NCBI GenBank assembly: GCA_900540895.1
Contig: UQHV01000016.1
Span: forward strand, 1 to 57,743
Direction of reading: 5' to 3'
From: an uncultured Collinsella sp.
Lineage (GTDB): Bacteria > Actinomycetota > Coriobacteriia > Coriobacteriales > Coriobacteriaceae
Length of the DNA: 57,743 nt
The position numbers were made by a program, and so were the translations under genes. Shown here one piece after another: positions 9,061 to 17,940 of this stretch. The notes under the pieces were generated by a model. That model saw only the letters and a list, made by a program, of their open reading frames with translations. It was not told the origin of the DNA and made no database searches. How positions within the stretch are numbered: the first letter of the stretch is position 1; every line of letters begins with the position of its first letter.

Positions 9061-9096
9061 AGAATAGCCGCCCGGTTTGCGCCAGGCGGCTATTCT
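9061..9096. other. Perfect 12-bp stem-loop upstream of glgA
   Basis: AGAATAGCCGCC at 9061-9072 is exactly complementary to GGCGGCTATTCT at 9085-9096, around a 12-base loop. No U-tract follows on either strand. It sits between glgD and the glgA ribosome site and could be a processing or stability element that separates glgA expression from the genes upstream. Confidence 0.5.
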
Positions 9097-9118
9097 CGAA
9101 TTGCAACAGGGAGACAAT

Positions 9119-11425
9119 ATGGCTGATTCCAGCAAAAAGATGCAGATCGTGTTTGCCTCGGCCGAGTGCGCACCGTTTGTGAAGACCGGTGGCCTGGGCG
9201 ACGTGGCGGGCTCGCTGCCTGCGGCGCTTGTGCGCGCCGGCGCCGAAGTAATCGTGATGGTGCCCAAGTACGCCACCATCAAGGACGAGTACAAGTCGCA
9301 GATGGAGCACTTCTCCGACTTTTACGTGAGCCTGGGCTGGCGCAATGAGTACTGCGGACTCGAGAAGCTCGAGCACGACGGCGTCACCTATATGTTCATC
9401 GACAACGAGCGCTACTTTGCGCGCGACTATCCGTACGGCTTCTTTGACGACGGCGAGCGCTTTGCGTTCTTCTCCAAGGCCATCACCGAGAGCCTGCAGC
9501 ACCTGCCCGCCGGCTTTGAGTGCGACATCCTGCACTGCAACGACTGGCAGACGGCGCTGGCGCCCGTGTTTTTGCGCGAGTTCTACCAGGGCCTGCCGCT
9601 GTATGACCGCGTCAAGACCGTGTTCTCGATCCACAACGTGGCGTTCCAGGGCCAGTTTAGCGACACCGTGATGGAGGACATCCTTGGTGTGGCGCACATT
9701 CCGGCGGCCGCCTCGCAGCTGCGTTGCGACGCCTGCAGCATCAACTACATGCTGGGCGCCCTGCGCTATGCCGACGCCATCACCACGGTGAGCCCCACCT
9801 ATGCCAACGAGATCCAGACGCCCGAGTTTGGCGAGGGCCTGGACGGCGTACTGCGCGAGCGTTCCTACGCGCTGCAGGGCATTTTGAACGGCATTGACGT
9901 TGCGGGCTTTGACCCGGCAACAGACAAGCGAATTGCCGCCAACTACACCGTGGAGGACCGTTCCGGCAAGGCCGTGTGCAAGGCCAAGCTGCAGGAGGAA
10001 CTGGGCCTCGAGGTTCGCGACGACCGTCCGCTCATGGTGATGGTCACGCGCCTGACGCGCCAGAAGGGCATGGATCTGGTCATGTACGCGCTCGACCGCA
10101 TCCTGTCCGGCGGCGTGCAGGTGGCGGTGCTGGGCACCGGCGACCGCGACTACGAGGACGGCCTGCGCTACTTCCAGGACAAGTACCCCGGCACCATGGC
10201 CGCACGCATCGAGTTCGATCCGGCGCTGTCGCAGCGCATGTATGCCGCCGCCGACATGTTCCTGATGCCTTCGAAGTTTGAGCCCTGCGGCCTGTCGCAG
10301 ATCATCGCCATGCGCTACGGCACGCTGCCGATTGTTCGCGAGACCGGTGGCCTGAAGGACACCGTGCAGCCGTACAACGAGTTTACCGGCGAGGGCACGG
10401 GCTTCTCGTTTAGCAACTTTAACGGTGACGAGATGGGCGACGCGGTGTTCCGCGCGGCGCGCCTGTTCTGGGATAACCGTGACGCTTGGAACCAGCTGGT
10501 CACGCAGGCCATGAGCCAGGACTTTAGCTGGACGCGCTCGGCCGACAAGTATCTGGACCTGTACTTCTTTATGCATCCGGAGATTGAGAGGCCGGCGGGT
10601 GTGACTGATGTTGCAGCTGTCGATGAGCCCGCTGCCGCTGAGGCCGAGCCTGCGGCGACCGTTAAGGAGCCCGCTGCCGCTGAGGAGCCCAAGGCCGAGG
10701 AGAAGCCGGCGGCCAAGGCCGAAGTTAAGCCCGACGCGAAGCCTGCCGCCAAGAAGACGACGGCCCGCAAGACGACGGCTAAGAAGGCCACGACCACGAA
10801 GGCCGCTGCTAGCAAGACTAGCGCCGCTAAGGCAACTACTGCCAAGGCATCGACTACGCGCAAGCGTACGACCGCCGCTGCCAAAAAGGCCGTCGAGGCC
10901 GAGGTCGCTCCCGAGGTAAAGGCCGAGCCCGCGGCAAAGGCTCCGGCCAAGACCGCTGCCAAGAAGACGACCGCGACCAAGACCACGACCGCTAAGAAGG
11001 CCACGGCTGCGAAGTCGACGACGACCAAGGCTGCTACGACGAAGGCCGCCGCGAAGACGACCCCGAAGGCTGCTGCAAAGCCCGCCGACAAGGTCGAGGA
11101 GGCGCCCTCCGAGTCCAAGGCCAAGGCAACTGTCGAGGCAAAGCCGGCTGCCAAGACCACCACGCGCAAGCGCTCTACGACGACGGCCAAGAAGACCACG
11201 ACCAAGGCTGCAGCTCCCAAGGCAGAGGCTAAGGTCGAGGACAAGCCCGCAGTAAAGGCCGAGCCGGCGCCGAAGGCCGCAGAGGTCAAGACCGCTCCAA
11301 AGGCTACGGCAAAGGCCGAGCCCGCCAAGGAGACCCCGATCTCCCCCGCCACTCCGGCCGAGGAAAAGGCTCCGACCAAGAAGACCTCCGTCCGTAAGGC
11401 AACGGCCACCCGCAAGCGTCGCTAG
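9119..11425 (+). CDS. glgA: Glycogen synthase with a histone-H1-like tail of about 280 residues
   Basis: The 768-residue GT5 enzyme extends alpha-1,4 chains from ADP-glucose. KTGGLGDVAGSLP near residue 21 binds the donor, and the C-terminal GT-B motif is KFEPCGLSQ. The catalytic part ends near residue 484 (YLDLYFFMHPEIERP), which is the normal length of GlgA. The remaining 280 or so residues are almost only Ala, Lys, Thr, Pro and Glu. They contain many repeats such as AKKTTA and ATTKAA, like eukaryotic histone H1 or the mycobacterial HupB tail. The ATG at 9119 has CAGGGAG upstream. A strong terminator follows the gene, closing the cluster. Confidence 0.95.
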   Translation: MADSSKKMQIVFASAECAPFVKTGGLGDVAGSLPAALVRAGAEVIVMVPKYATIKDEYKSQMEHFSDFYVSLGWRNEYCGLEKLEHDGVTYMFIDNERYFARDYPYGFFDDGERFAFFSKAITESLQHLPAGFECDILHCNDWQTALAPVFLREFYQGLPLYDRVKTVFSIHNVAFQGQFSDTVMEDILGVAHIPAAASQLRCDACSINYMLGALRYADAITTVSPTYANEIQTPEFGEGLDGVLRERSYALQGILNGIDVAGFDPATDKRIAANYTVEDRSGKAVCKAKLQEELGLEVRDDRPLMVMVTRLTRQKGMDLVMYALDRILSGGVQVAVLGTGDRDYEDGLRYFQDKYPGTMAARIEFDPALSQRMYAAADMFLMPSKFEPCGLSQIIAMRYGTLPIVRETGGLKDTVQPYNEFTGEGTGFSFSNFNGDEMGDAVFRAARLFWDNRDAWNQLVTQAMSQDFSWTRSADKYLDLYFFMHPEIERPAGVTDVAAVDEPAAAEAEPAATVKEPAAAEEPKAEEKPAAKAEVKPDAKPAAKKTTARKTTAKKATTTKAAASKTSAAKATTAKASTTRKRTTAAAKKAVEAEVAPEVKAEPAAKAPAKTAAKKTTATKTTTAKKATAAKSTTTKAATTKAAAKTTPKAAAKPADKVEEAPSESKAKATVEAKPAAKTTTRKRSTTTAKKTTTKAAAPKAEAKVEDKPAVKAEPAPKAAEVKTAPKATAKAEPAKETPISPATPAEEKAPTKKTSVRKATATRKRR

Positions 11426-11457
11426 TCTGGACGATTAAAACTTAATCCAACGCAAAA

Positions 11458-11488
11458 GAGGGCGCCCCAACCAGGCGCCCTCTTCTTG
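11458..11488 (+). terminator. Intrinsic terminator after glgA
   Basis: A perfect 9-bp stem, GAGGGCGCC with GGCGCCCTC, closes a 7-base loop. It is followed by TTCTTGG and lies 33 bases after the glgA stop codon. Confidence 0.85.
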
Positions 11489-11514
11489 GTTGAACTTCTG
11501 TGTTAAAAAGAGGG

Positions 11515-11646
11515 CGGTTTACTACGACAAAATAGCTCAGGCCGACCACGGCGAGTAATCTACGAAATTGACAACGCTTCTACCTGCGGTTTTAGTATCA
11601 CCAAAATGACCGTGGTTAAGATCATTCAATTCGTCGTAGTAAACCG
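11515..11646. repeat. Facing pair of a two-part motif
   Basis: CGGTTTACTACGAC at 11515-11528 is exactly repeated in inverse orientation at 11633-11646. Inside each copy, after the same 16-base spacing, the 7-mer ACCACGG (or its complement CCGTGGT) recurs. The spacer sequences themselves differ. The element lies in the 428-base gap before the amylase fusion gene, and its function is unknown. Confidence 0.65.
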
Positions 11647-11708
11647 AAGTACTTTTGTTTAACTACAAATAGTATCAGTCTAGGCTTTTTCGAATATCGC
11701 GATAATTT

Positions 11709-11800
11709 GGATGGTAAAACGATTTTCTAGGACAACCGTTCGCCGATGGTAAACGGATGTTGTTTATACAGCCTGTGTACAACAGATATACTTACAATCT
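11709..11800 (+). promoter_or_regulatory. Candidate operators and promoter zone of the amylase fusion gene
   Basis: TGGTAAAACGATTTTC at 11712 and TGGTAAACG at 11747 resemble the half-sites before glgB. An inverted repeat, ACAGAT and ATCTGT separated by 9 bases, lies near 11781-11803 around a TATACT hexamer that could be a -10 box. No confident -35 box was found. The rest of 11489-11853, apart from the facing repeats, shows nothing recognisable. Confidence 0.4.
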
Positions 11801-11853
11801 GTGCGTAAAGCCCATGGCCCGCAGGCCGTGATTCTATTGAACTGGACCGTATT

Positions 11854-14800
11854 ATGAGATTGATTCACAACAGCCGTCTGCCGCAGTTTCGTACTCCGTT
11901 TGGCGCTGTGACCACTGGAACTTCCGTTTCGCTATCGGTGATTTTGGAGGATGCCGACCCCAACCAGGCAACGCTTACCCTGCGTACCTGGGTCGATGAA
12001 ATCGGTGAGTCTCTGTATCCCATGACGCACGAGGGCGACGGCATATTTACCGTAGAGCTTGAGTGCACTGAGCCCTGTCTTATCTGGTACAGCTTTATCT
12101 GCAACATCGAGGGCCAGCCCGAGGTTCGCCTGGGCGCGCCGCAGGGCCGCACCGGCGGCGAGGGCGTAACCTACGACTACGCCGAGGTTCCGTCCTTCCA
12201 GATCACCGTTTACAAGCACCGCGAAGTGCGTCCCGAGTGGTACGAGCGCGGCATGGTCTACCAGATCTTCCCCGATCGCTATGCCCGCGACGAAAACTGG
12301 CGCGAACGCACGCTTGCCGAAGTTGAAAAACCGCGCAAAGGAATCCAGCGCCGCATGGTCGAGGACTGGAACGAACCGCCCGAGTACGAGCGTGCCGAAG
12401 ACGGCTCCATCAAGACCTGGGATTTTTACGGCGGCTCGCTCAAGGGTATCCAGAATGACCTGCCCCGCATTGCCGAGCTGGGCTTTACGGCCATCTACCT
12501 CAACCCGATCTTTGAGGCCGCGAGCAACCACCGCTACGACACGGCCGACTATACCAAGATCGACCCGATTCTGGGCACCGAGCAGGACTTTACGGAGCTG
12601 TGCAAGGCGGCCGAGAAGCTCGGCATTTCTATCATCCTGGACGGCGTCTTCAACCACACGGGCGACGATTCGATCTATTTCAACCGCTACGGCAACTATC
12701 CCGGCGTGGGCGCCTGGCAGAGCGAGGATTCACCGTGGCGCGATGCGTTTTACTTCCATGAGGACGGCTCGTATGACTGCTGGTGGGGCGTGGGCAACAT
12801 GCCCGCCATCAATGAGAGCTCCAAACTGGTGCGCGAGCGGCTCCTGGGCAAGGACGGCGTGATCCGAAAATGGCTGCGCGCCGGCGCCCATGGCTGGCGT
12901 CTGGACGTGGCCGATGAGCTTTCCGATGACTTCCTGGCCGAGATCAAAAAGGCCGTGCTCGCCGAGAAACCCGATGCGCTGCTGCTCGGCGAAGTCTGGG
13001 AGGACGCCTCCAACAAGATCAGCTATGGCCACCTGCGCCGCTATCTGCAGGGCTCTGAGCTCGACTCTGCCATGGACTACCCCTTCCGCGACATGGTCAT
13101 CGGCTTTTTGATGGGCTACAAGAATGCCTATCAAGCTGCTGAGGACATCGAGACCCTGCGCGAGAACTACCCGCGCGAGGCACTGGCCTGCGCGCTCAAT
13201 CTGCTTTCGAGCCACGACCGCCCGCGCATTATCTCGGTGCTCGGCGGTGGCCCCGACGAGTCGCAGCTGCCCGAGAGCGAGCGCAGCAAATGGCGCCTGG
13301 ACGAGAACTCGATGGGCCTGGCCAAGAGCCGTTTTTGGTTGGCAACGCTCATGCAGATGACCTTCCCGGGCGTTCCCTCAATCTATTACGGTGACGAGTA
13401 CGGCTTGGAGGGTCTCACCGATCCGGGTAATCGTCGCACCATGCCGACCAAGGAAGACCTGCACGACTTCGATACGTTCGCGATCGTCAAGAACGCATCT
13501 TCTGTGCGCCGTGCGCTGCCATTTATGATCGATGGCGAGATCAAGGCCTTTGCACTCAATGATGAGGTGTTGGCCTACAACCGTACGGGCAAGGACGGCG
13601 AGTCGGCAACCGTCATCATCAACCGCAGCCTGCGCAACTCGCATCGTGTGACCATTCCGGCACTCGGCGAATGCGCGAGCGATGTGATTAGCGGTCACGA
13701 GTGCGAGATCCACAACGGCACGGTCACGCTCGATCTGTATCCGCTGGGTTCGTCGATCATCTATCACCACGCCGAGCAGCGCCTGCAGGAGCCGCTCGAT
13801 CACGGTGCGGGTGTTGTGTGCCATATCACATCGGTGCCGACCGATGACGGCAAGCCCGGTACGATCGGCGCGCCCACGCGTCGCTTTATCGACCATCTGG
13901 CCGCCATGGGCATGCGCTACTGGCAGGTTTTGCCCGTCAATCCCACGGACTTCTTCCGCTCCCCCTACGCCGGTCCTTCGGCCTTTGCAGGCAATATCGA
14001 CCTGCTACCCGAGAGCCACGAGGAGCTGGCCGCCGACTTTGAGACCTGGAAGGCCCGCGGCGGGGAGGATGCCGATCCGCTGTACACCGCGTTTAAACAT
14101 CGCAACGCCGATTGGCTCGAGAAGTACTGCGTCTATATGGCCGTCAAAAAGTACTTTGAGGGCGAGTCGCGCCACAATTGGCCGGCAGATGTCGCGCGCT
14201 ACAACGAGCATCTAATCGACGACAAGCGCTTCCACAACGAGGCCGAGCTTCAGGCGTACATGCAGTACCGCTTTGACCTGGCCTGGTGCGAGCTCATGAA
14301 CTACGCGCACAAGAAGGGTATCGAGGTTATCGGCGACATTCCTATGTACGTGTCCGACGATTCGGCAGACGCGTGGAGCGAACCTGAGAACTTCTGGCTG
14401 TCCGATACCGGCAAGGCGATTGAGATTTCGGGCGCGCCGCCCGACAACTTTGCGCCCGAGGGTCAGGTGTGGGGCAACCCGACGTTCCGCTGGGACCACA
14501 TGAAGCAGAACGGCTATAGCTGGTGGATGGATCGCCTGCGCCGCGCATTCTCGCTCTACGACCGCGTGCGTCTGGATCACTTCTTGGGATTCCACAGCTA
14601 CTTTAGTATCCCCGCGGGCAAGGCTTGCGCCGACGGTCGCTGGCTGGCGGGCCCGGGCAAGGACCTGTTCCAGACCGCCTATGACGAGCTGGGTCCGCTC
14701 AACTTTATCGCCGAGGACTTGGGCTATTTGACGCCCGGTGTTCGCGCCATGGCTTCGACCTGCGGTTTCCCCGGCATGGATGTGCTTGAGTTTAGCGACT

Positions 14801-15150
14801 ACGACGTTCGTTGCGGTGTGCATCCCACACCAGGAAAGATTCTGTACACCTCGACGCACGATACGTCAACGCTGGCCGGTTGGTGCACGCGTTCCTTTGC
14901 GGGCGGCGACGAGCCGAGCGGTGTTGAGGTGGCGGCCAAGCTGATGAGCGACGCGCTGGCAAGCGACGCTCCCCTAGTGATGATGCCGCTACAGGATATC
15001 CTGGGGCTTGGCGACGACGCGCGCATGAACGTTCCGGGCGTTGCCACGGGCAACTGGACCTGGCAGGCTGACGAGGCAGACATTGCAGCCGCCGAGAATA
15101 AAACCGCACAGCTCCTGCGCAACAACCATAGATTCTGGGGCGAAGCGTGA
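11854..15150 (+). CDS. GH13 amylase/neopullulanase-type domain fused to GH77 4-alpha-glucanotransferase
   Basis: This 1098-residue two-enzyme polypeptide starts with a beta-sandwich (1-125). It continues with a GH13 barrel in which Asp351 (GWRLDVADE), Glu380 (LLGEVW) and Asp455 (SSHDRP) form the expected triad. After a short beta domain, from about residue 650, comes a complete GH77/MalQ domain: SPYAGPSAFAGN, nucleophile Asp908 (RLDHFLGF), Glu954 (IAEDLG) and Asp1003 (STHDTS). Both active sites look intact. The N-terminal half would hydrolyse maltodextrins or alpha-glucans, and the C-terminal half would transfer glucan chains. No signal peptide is seen, so it is cytosolic. It lies behind the glycogen cluster with its own candidate promoter. 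Confidence 0.92.
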   Translation: MRLIHNSRLPQFRTPFGAVTTGTSVSLSVILEDADPNQATLTLRTWVDEIGESLYPMTHEGDGIFTVELECTEPCLIWYSFICNIEGQPEVRLGAPQGRTGGEGVTYDYAEVPSFQITVYKHREVRPEWYERGMVYQIFPDRYARDENWRERTLAEVEKPRKGIQRRMVEDWNEPPEYERAEDGSIKTWDFYGGSLKGIQNDLPRIAELGFTAIYLNPIFEAASNHRYDTADYTKIDPILGTEQDFTELCKAAEKLGISIILDGVFNHTGDDSIYFNRYGNYPGVGAWQSEDSPWRDAFYFHEDGSYDCWWGVGNMPAINESSKLVRERLLGKDGVIRKWLRAGAHGWRLDVADELSDDFLAEIKKAVLAEKPDALLLGEVWEDASNKISYGHLRRYLQGSELDSAMDYPFRDMVIGFLMGYKNAYQAAEDIETLRENYPREALACALNLLSSHDRPRIISVLGGGPDESQLPESERSKWRLDENSMGLAKSRFWLATLMQMTFPGVPSIYYGDEYGLEGLTDPGNRRTMPTKEDLHDFDTFAIVKNASSVRRALPFMIDGEIKAFALNDEVLAYNRTGKDGESATVIINRSLRNSHRVTIPALGECASDVISGHECEIHNGTVTLDLYPLGSSIIYHHAEQRLQEPLDHGAGVVCHITSVPTDDGKPGTIGAPTRRFIDHLAAMGMRYWQVLPVNPTDFFRSPYAGPSAFAGNIDLLPESHEELAADFETWKARGGEDADPLYTAFKHRNADWLEKYCVYMAVKKYFEGESRHNWPADVARYNEHLIDDKRFHNEAELQAYMQYRFDLAWCELMNYAHKKGIEVIGDIPMYVSDDSADAWSEPENFWLSDTGKAIEISGAPPDNFAPEGQVWGNPTFRWDHMKQNGYSWWMDRLRRAFSLYDRVRLDHFLGFHSYFSIPAGKACADGRWLAGPGKDLFQTAYDELGPLNFIAEDLGYLTPGVRAMASTCGFPGMDVLEFSDYDVRCGVHPTPGKILYTSTHDTSTLAGWCTRSFAGGDEPSGVEVAAKLMSDALASDAPLVMMPLQDILGLGDDARMNVPGVATGNWTWQADEADIAAAENKTAQLLRNNHRFWGEA

Positions 15151-15238
15151 TAAAACCCCCGATATAGGGTACAGTTACAGACGTTTGAATTTTTGCGGGC
15201 AGAGTAATCTGCCCGCTTTGTGCTGAAAAGGAAGTATT

Positions 15239-15475
15239 ATGGCGCGCTACGATTACAAGTGCTCGAGCTGCGGAAACGTGTTTGAAGTTGAGCATCCCAT
15301 GTCCGAGACTCCCGAGGTCGTGTGCCCGAGCTGCGGTGCCCCGGCGGCCAAGACGTTCTCGGCCAGCGGCATCAAGTTTGAGGGCAGCGGCTTCTACAAC
15401 ACCGACCAGCGCAGTGGCGGTTCTAGCACCAACGCCACCAGCGGCTGCTGCGCCAACTGCCCGCATAACCACTAG
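15239..15475 (+). CDS. FmdB-type zinc-ribbon protein
   Basis: The 78-residue protein begins MARYDYKCSSCGNVFE and has a second CPSCG pair, forming the FmdB/regulatory zinc-ribbon fold over residues 1-45. The tail is Gly/Ser-rich and ends with a further cluster, CCANCPHNH. The function of this family is poorly known; members are small putative regulators. The ATG is preceded by AAGGAAG. It stands alone between the amylase fusion and a convergent rsmB. Confidence 0.85.
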   Translation: MARYDYKCSSCGNVFEVEHPMSETPEVVCPSCGAPAAKTFSASGIKFEGSGFYNTDQRSGGSSTNATSGCCANCPHNH

Positions 15476-15484
15476 AAACAACGC

Positions 15485-15522
15485 GGCCCCGCGATCAACG
15501 CCGATCACGGGGCTAATTCTTT
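15485..15522 (+). terminator. Terminator-like hairpin after the zinc-ribbon gene
   Basis: GGCCCCGCGATC pairs with GATCACGGGGCT around a 6-base loop with one internal mismatch, followed by AATTCTTTG. It lies 10 bases after the stop codon. Confidence 0.6.
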
Positions 15523-15529
15523 GCGCTAA

Positions 15530-15611
15530 GGGTAGCTAATTTGGGACGGGGCTTTTTTAACTACCCGGCCTGCAGGGTAGTTAAAAAAACCCCGTCCCAA
15601 ATTAGCTACCC
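15530..15611. repeat. 82-base near-perfect palindrome
   Basis: A 37-base left arm (15530-15566) and a 37-base right arm (15575-15611) are complementary at 36 positions around an 8-base centre, GGCCTGCA. The arms contain TTTGGGACGGGG and a T-tract. It fills the space between two convergent genes and could work as a two-way terminator, but it is far longer than needed for that. It resembles REP or MITE elements. Confidence 0.85.
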
Positions 15612-15622
15612 TTGGGCCCGTA

Positions 15623-17023
15623 TTACTTGTGGACCAGTCTGGCACAGAAGTGGCCGTCGTAGGAGTCGACGTTTACCGGTACGCTTTGGAAGAGGCCTCG
15701 ATCGTTCTGACGTACGGAGACGAGCTTCTTGGCCTGGGCGAAATCGGGCAGCTGCAGGATCTGCGCCTCGGAGAGGGGTGCCAGGCTAAAGTCTGCGCCC
15801 TCGAGCGAAGACAAAAACGCATCCACAACCTGCGTGTTCTCTTCATCGAAAACCGAGCAGGTGGCATAGATGAGCTCGCCGCCGGCAGCCACACGCGCGG
15901 CCGCTTCCTTGAGCATCGTCAGCTGCAGGCGGGGCAGCTCAGTCGTAACGTCCTTCTCGGTCAGACGCCACGGTATCTCAGGGTGACGGCGCATAGTGCC
16001 GGTGCCCGAGCACGGGGCATCGATAAACACCGTGTCGAACAGGACAGGTTTGCCAAGCATGGCATCGAACGACGTAAGGACTGCATCGAGCTCGCAGGCA
16101 TCGCCCGAGACCGTGCGAACACCCTGGATACCGGCCTTATGCAGGCGCGCGAGATTCTGATCGCACTTGCGATCGTGCAAATCGAGCGCGGTGTGCTGAC
16201 GATTGTAGCCGGCACGCTTGGCCTGGCACATCATCACATAGGTCTTGGTGCCGCGACCGGCACCAATCTCCAGGCAACGCCCGGGACGGGTCGCCGCGGT
16301 AGCGATGAGCTGGGCGTTAAGGTCCGAGGCCACGGCCGCCGCGCGCTCAAACACACCCGACGCAACCGTGGCCTGCGCATCGACCGGCGCATGGCAACCC
16401 GGGAACACAGGCGCAACAAGCTGCGATAGGTACGGATCAGGTTGGGTAGCAAAGGCATTCTCGTGCAAGGCGAGCGGCGCGGGCGCCAGATTACCGGCAA
16501 AGTTGAGCGCGCCCTCGGGCGTATCGAACGACGCCATAATGCGTGCGCACAGCCAACGCGGCATACCCATCAGGCGAGACAGGCGAACCAAACGGCGCTC
16601 GGACTCATCAGCACCCGCGGCGGCGGCAAAGTCCTCGACGTTGTCCGCGACCTTATGCAGCACGGCGTTCGCAAGACCGGCAGCCGACTTAGCGCCGCTA
16701 CGAACCAGCTCAACGCCCTGACTCACGGCAACTCGGCCAGGGGTATGCAGGTAGAGCATCTCGAAGGCCGAGATGCGAAGCGCCATGCGAACACGCGGCG
16801 CGACCTTTTTGGGCTTATCGAGGAACTGATCGAGCAGCTCGTCCAAAATGCCCTGCGTCGCGGCAACACCAAGTGCCAAGCGGGCGGCAAAAGCGGAATC
16901 GCGCTGATCAATAGCCTTGGCCGATGCGCGAGAGGACAGCACGTCGCGCGCATACATGCCGCGGCGATCGGCCTCCATCAGCACATCGAGCGCAAACTTG
17001 CGCGCGGGAGACAGCTTGCTCAT
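15623..17023 (-). CDS. rsmB: 16S rRNA (cytosine(967)-C5)-methyltransferase
   Basis: The 466-residue product has an N-terminal NusB-like helical domain (about 1-140) and a C-terminal SAM-dependent RNA m5C methyltransferase domain. Visible motifs are LEIGAGRGTKT (SAM binding), DAPCSGTGTMRRHPE with the catalytic-cycle Cys, and YATCSVFDEEN with the second Cys. The ATG at 17021-17023 overlaps the fmt stop as ATGA, so translation is probably coupled. The fmt-rsmB pairing is common in bacteria. Confidence 0.94.
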   Translation of the reverse strand: MSKLSPARKFALDVLMEADRRGMYARDVLSSRASAKAIDQRDSAFAARLALGVAATQGILDELLDQFLDKPKKVAPRVRMALRISAFEMLYLHTPGRVAVSQGVELVRSGAKSAAGLANAVLHKVADNVEDFAAAAGADESERRLVRLSRLMGMPRWLCARIMASFDTPEGALNFAGNLAPAPLALHENAFATQPDPYLSQLVAPVFPGCHAPVDAQATVASGVFERAAAVASDLNAQLIATAATRPGRCLEIGAGRGTKTYVMMCQAKRAGYNRQHTALDLHDRKCDQNLARLHKAGIQGVRTVSGDACELDAVLTSFDAMLGKPVLFDTVFIDAPCSGTGTMRRHPEIPWRLTEKDVTTELPRLQLTMLKEAAARVAAGGELIYATCSVFDEENTQVVDAFLSSLEGADFSLAPLSEAQILQLPDFAQAKKLVSVRQNDRGLFQSVPVNVDSYDGHFCARLVHK

Positions 17024-17940
17024 GACAGAACACCCCACGAAAGATCGGCGCCTTGCAGCCCAGCAGCCCAAGCAGAAGCGGCCATACCACGCTTGCCATC
17101 GGGCTTAACCTCGAGCAGTTCAACCGCACCATCGGAAAGGCCAAGGAAAACACGCTTGGCCTTAATGAGAACCTGACCCTCGCCAAGCGACACATCAGCC
17201 GGCGCAGCATCGAGCACGCGCACGGTCTTGCCGGCAATCACGCAACGAGCAGGCGCAGTATCGGACGAAGCGAGCACATGACGCACGCAATCGAGCGCAG
17301 CCATCTGCGGATCCAGACGCATCTCCAGCTTGGAAATCTTGGCAGCATGGGTAACGAGCGCCTCATCCTGTTCAGTCCACACGGCGGTGCCATCGGCAAG
17401 AGAAGGAAGCGTATCGGCAAGCAGTTTGCCGCCCAGCTCGCCAAGCTCCATAGTCAGTGCCTCAGCATGCTTACCGGCAACCGACGTGGAAGCCTGAGCA
17501 CAATAAGCACCAGTATCCACGCCATGCCCGATGCGCATGATAGAAACGCCAGCAACCTCATCACCAGCAAGAATGGCACGCTGAATGGGAGCGGCTCCAC
17601 GCCATCGAGGCAGCAAGGACGCATGAACATTCACAATACCGAGCGGTGCCATATGCAGCACCTCATCGGGCAAAATGCAGCCATAAGCAGCCACACAGAA
17701 AATGTCAGCCTGGGCAGTCTGGAGCGCCTCAACAACCTCAGGCGTCATACGATTAGCCTCAACAACCGGCAGACCAAGCTCAAGCGCCTTGGCCTTAACA
17801 GGAGACGGCTCCAACTTTTTACCACGTCCGCGAACAGCATCGGGACGAGTAACAACAAGCGCAATCTCATTCCCAGCCTCGACGAGCGAAGTCAACGAAG
17901 GCACAGCAAAATCAGGCGTACCCATAAACACAATACGCAT
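17020..17940 (-). CDS. fmt: Methionyl-tRNA formyltransferase
   Basis: The 306-residue enzyme formylates initiator Met-tRNA with 10-formyltetrahydrofolate. The N-terminal MRIVFMGTPDFAVPSL, the active-site segment NVHASLLPRWRGAAP with the invariant Asn-His pair, and GVDTGAY are typical. A C-terminal OB-like domain follows from about residue 205. GGGGAGACG lies upstream of the ATG. It heads the fmt-rsmB pair and is separated from def by a 321-base gap with a large palindrome. Confidence 0.95.
   Translation of the reverse strand: MRIVFMGTPDFAVPSLTSLVEAGNEIALVVTRPDAVRGRGKKLEPSPVKAKALELGLPVVEANRMTPEVVEALQTAQADIFCVAAYGCILPDEVLHMAPLGIVNVHASLLPRWRGAAPIQRAILAGDEVAGVSIMRIGHGVDTGAYCAQASTSVAGKHAEALTMELGELGGKLLADTLPSLADGTAVWTEQDEALVTHAAKISKLEMRLDPQMAALDCVRHVLASSDTAPARCVIAGKTVRVLDAAPADVSLGEGQVLIKAKRVFLGLSDGAVELLEVKPDGKRGMAASAWAAGLQGADLSWGVLS

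Noticed and set aside
10700..11420. CRISPR-like or tandem repeat array in the 3' part of glgA
   Set aside because: The repeats are degenerate Lys/Ala/Thr codons in one open frame without fixed unit length or unique spacers; they encode the protein tail.
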